A DNA stretch of 17,592 nt. Origin: Candidatus Kapaibacterium sp. (lineage in GTDB: Bacteria > Bacteroidota > Ignavibacteria > Kapaibacteriales > UBA961). The notes below the pieces were generated by a model. The model worked only from the letters and a program-made list of their open reading frames with translations. It ran no database searches and was not told the origin of the DNA. Both the position numbers and the translations under genes were made by a program. Positions 15,775 to 17,592 of the stretch are shown here, in pieces (the first letter of the stretch is position 1; each line of letters begins with the position of its first letter). The stretch spans positions 1-17,592 of the forward strand of contig JALRHN010000029.1 in NCBI GenBank assembly GCA_023259575.1, read 5' to 3'.

Positions 15775-16758
15775 ATGATGTCTGAATCTCAATATAAAAT
15801 GCCAAAGGTAGATATAGTACTTATCTCCTATAATACGCAAAATTTATTATTAAAATGTTTGCACTCCTTATTCTTGACTCCTCAAGGGATAGAATTAGGC
15901 AATGTAATTATTGTTGATAATGCATCGTCAGATAAAACTATAGAAAATATAAAAGCATATTATCCTGGATGTATGATTATTAGTTTGCCCACTAATATTG
16001 GATATGCTGGAGCGGTTAATGAAGGAATGAAAAAGGCAAAATCTTCATGGGTTTTTATTGGTAATTCAGACATTGAATTCAGAAATTTTACTTTATCAAA
16101 TTTATTACAACAAGCCGAATTACACTCAAATACGGCAGTATGTTGTCCCCAACAAGTGTATCCAAATAATTCATTTCAAAGAAGTTGGGGTTATTTTCCA
16201 GGTTTATCAGAATCATTGCATTATGTAAGTTTATCTGTTGCTTTTGATAATGTACTTCAATCTATATCCTTAAAATTAGGTTTAAAAAGAAAATCATATA
16301 CAGTTCCTTATGCAGATGGAGCAGGATTATTGGTGAATAGGGCTATATTTAATGAACTTGATGGTTTTGATGCAAATTTCTTTTTTTATTCCGAAGAATG
16401 TGATTATTGCTATAGAGTTTGGCAAGCACAATATGCTGTGTTATTTGTTCCTTCTTCAATTCTTATGCATCATAGAGGTTCTACAACTGGGGGCGATCTG
16501 CCTTCTATTTCATCTGTGGAAATGCTTTTTAAAAGTAAAATTCAATTTTTAGAAAAAATTGGGAAACAGTCTCACATTGTACCAATGTTATTGATAATGA
16601 TGTTCTATTATATTGAATTATTACTCATTAAGTTTTTGCCAGCATTGGTCAATCAACATACCAGAAATGCATGGAAATCTCATGTATTGTGTATGATAAC
16701 ATGCATTTCTCTATTGATTTCTATTCTCTTTCCAAGTAAAAGTACTTATCAACCATGA
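15775..16758 (+). CDS. Family 2 glycosyltransferase with C-terminal membrane segments
   Basis: A 327-residue GT2 (GT-A fold) transferase that would move a sugar from a nucleotide-sugar onto an envelope acceptor; donor and acceptor are unknown. Seen: the opening strand VDIVLISYNTQ (12-22), VIIVDNASSDKT (44-55), NIGYAGAVNEGMKKAKSSW (74-92), NSD (97-99) in the place of the metal-binding DXD, YADGAGLLVNR (179-189), ELDGFDANFFFYSEECDYCYR (194-214) with the likely catalytic acidic cluster, and HHRGSTTGG (232-240). The layout resembles WbbL-type rhamnosyltransferases. Two hydrophobic segments near the end (about 268-290 and 303-319) suggest membrane attachment at the cytoplasmic face. Two adjacent ATG codons and another at codon 9 are alternative starts; none has a clear Shine-Dalgarno site. 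Its stop overlaps the cinA start (ATGA). Confidence 0.92.
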   Translation: MMSESQYKMPKVDIVLISYNTQNLLLKCLHSLFLTPQGIELGNVIIVDNASSDKTIENIKAYYPGCMIISLPTNIGYAGAVNEGMKKAKSSWVFIGNSDIEFRNFTLSNLLQQAELHSNTAVCCPQQVYPNNSFQRSWGYFPGLSESLHYVSLSVAFDNVLQSISLKLGLKRKSYTVPYADGAGLLVNRAIFNELDGFDANFFFYSEECDYCYRVWQAQYAVLFVPSSILMHHRGSTTGGDLPSISSVEMLFKSKIQFLEKIGKQSHIVPMLLIMMFYYIELLLIKFLPALVNQHTRNAWKSHVLCMITCISLLISILFPSKSTYQP

Positions 16759-17592
16759 ATATTGCCTTATTAACGATTGGTGATGAATTATGTATTGGAC
16801 AAATAGTAAATACTAATGCATCCTGGATTGCAGATCGATGTACCCAAATCGGTGCCTCTATTTCATGTCATTCTACCATTCGAGATAATCCTGTAGATAT
16901 TATTCATGAGCTAGATAGATTAAGGATCAATAATTCAATGATCATCATTACTGGTGGCTTAGGCCCTACACATGATGATAGTACAAAATCTACTTTGTGC
17001 TCATACTTTCATGATACATTAATCGAACATCAAGAAACATTGCTGTATTTACAAGAACGATATAAATCAAGGGATATCGTTTTGTCCGAGAGAAATAGAG
17101 AACAAGCTTTTGTCCCCTCTTCATGCACAGTTTTAAAAAATCCTCGAGGTACGGCTCCTGGCTTATTATTTACGCAAAAAGATTGTACATTTATTGCATT
17201 ACCTGGGGTACCGTCTGAAATGAAAGGTATTATGCAAGAATATGTTATTCCAATTATTCAAGATCATTTTTTAAAAGAGAAAAGTGTAAAGCCATTTTAT
17301 AGGACATTAATTACAAAAGGAATACCTGAATCCACTCTTGCAGATCTTATTGGTAATCCTGCTGAATTTCTTGAAATGCAAGAAACTCTTGCCTTTTTGC
17401 CCTCATTTCAGGGTGTGCGCCTTCGTTTAGGAGTATATCATCACAATGCTGAACATGCCAAACAACGATTAGATGTATTAGAACAGATTCTGATGAATAA
17501 GGCTGGTAAATATATCTATGCAAAAGATCAAGAAAATCTATTATCAAAAACCATAGAGAATCTACTGATTCATAAGAAAAGTTTAAGTGTAG
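16755..17592 (+). CDS. cinA: CinA-like protein, nicotinamide-nucleotide amidohydrolase family (partial, runs off right edge)
   Basis: The frame starts at ATG 16755, overlapping the glycosyltransferase stop by ATGA, and stays open for 279 codons to the window end. The visible part is the N-terminal MoaB/MogA-like (COG1058) domain, which in known CinA proteins acts as an ADP-ribose pyrophosphatase: IGDELCIGQIVNTNASWIA (8-26), ITGGLGPTHDDST (65-77), KNPRGTAPGL (128-137) and LPGVPSEM (149-156). The remainder (about 160-270) fits the linker region. The sequence stops at KKSLSV, just where the C-terminal amidohydrolase domain with its ESCTGG motif should begin, so whether that domain is present cannot be seen. 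Full CinA proteins take part in recycling pyridine nucleotides. The overlap implies translational coupling to the glycosyltransferase gene. Confidence 0.95.
   Translation, partial: MNIALLTIGDELCIGQIVNTNASWIADRCTQIGASISCHSTIRDNPVDIIHELDRLRINNSMIIITGGLGPTHDDSTKSTLCSYFHDTLIEHQETLLYLQERYKSRDIVLSERNREQAFVPSSCTVLKNPRGTAPGLLFTQKDCTFIALPGVPSEMKGIMQEYVIPIIQDHFLKEKSVKPFYRTLITKGIPESTLADLIGNPAEFLEMQETLAFLPSFQGVRLRLGVYHHNAEHAKQRLDVLEQILMNKAGKYIYAKDQENLLSKTIENLLIHKKSLSV

Noticed and set aside
1..17592. CRISPR array, tRNA, rRNA, insertion sequence, phage or toxin-antitoxin genes
   Set aside because: No spaced direct repeats, cloverleaf sequence, transposase or related motifs were seen on either strand by eye; a covariance-model scan would be decisive for small RNAs.

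Overview
The window looks like AT-rich chromosomal DNA from the Bacteroidota/FCB group. Supporting signs are a C-terminal type IX secretion (T9SS) sorting domain, a TonB-dependent receptor with an N-terminal carboxypeptidase-regulatory-like domain, a Bacteroidota-type QueA, and start codons that mostly lack Shine-Dalgarno sequences. The style of the receptor and of the exported protein after it resembles the Ignavibacteria/Kapabacteria branch, but that is an impression, not a demonstrated placement. No tRNA, rRNA, CRISPR, insertion sequence or phage gene was seen, and no gene-free stretch exceeds about 250 bases.

Left part (1-7116, all minus strand) is an envelope/secretion block. In transcription order it holds a secreted Asp-box beta-propeller protein with a T9SS sorting domain, a 1057-residue TonB-dependent receptor, and, 34 bases further on, an exported protein of unknown function with a fibronectin-III-like segment that runs off the left edge. 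Each of these three genes has a Shine-Dalgarno site, unlike most genes to the right.

Middle part (7362-12510, minus strand): queA ends at a strong intrinsic terminator. Only 12 bases beyond its T-run starts a tight three-gene set: a flavin/NAD/Fe-S reductase-like protein, an M32 metallocarboxypeptidase (22 bases on) and a lipoprotein solute-binding protein (start codon abutting the previous stop). No ABC permease or ATPase is present. The 245-base gap at 7117-7361 holds inverted repeats and one weak 38-codon candidate ORF on the plus strand.

Right part (12743-17592, plus strand), divergent from queA: uvrB (nucleotide excision repair), a short-chain dehydrogenase, a family 2 glycosyltransferase with C-terminal membrane segments, and cinA, whose start overlaps the glycosyltransferase stop (ATGA) and which is cut by the right edge.

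Most of the window is ordinary housekeeping and envelope content; I see no clear new defence or mobile system. The points most worth a second look are the terminator squeezed against the reductase gene, the stand-alone reductase with its four-cysteine cluster, the perfect EF-hand loop near the end of the receptor, and the large unknown exported protein paired with that receptor.
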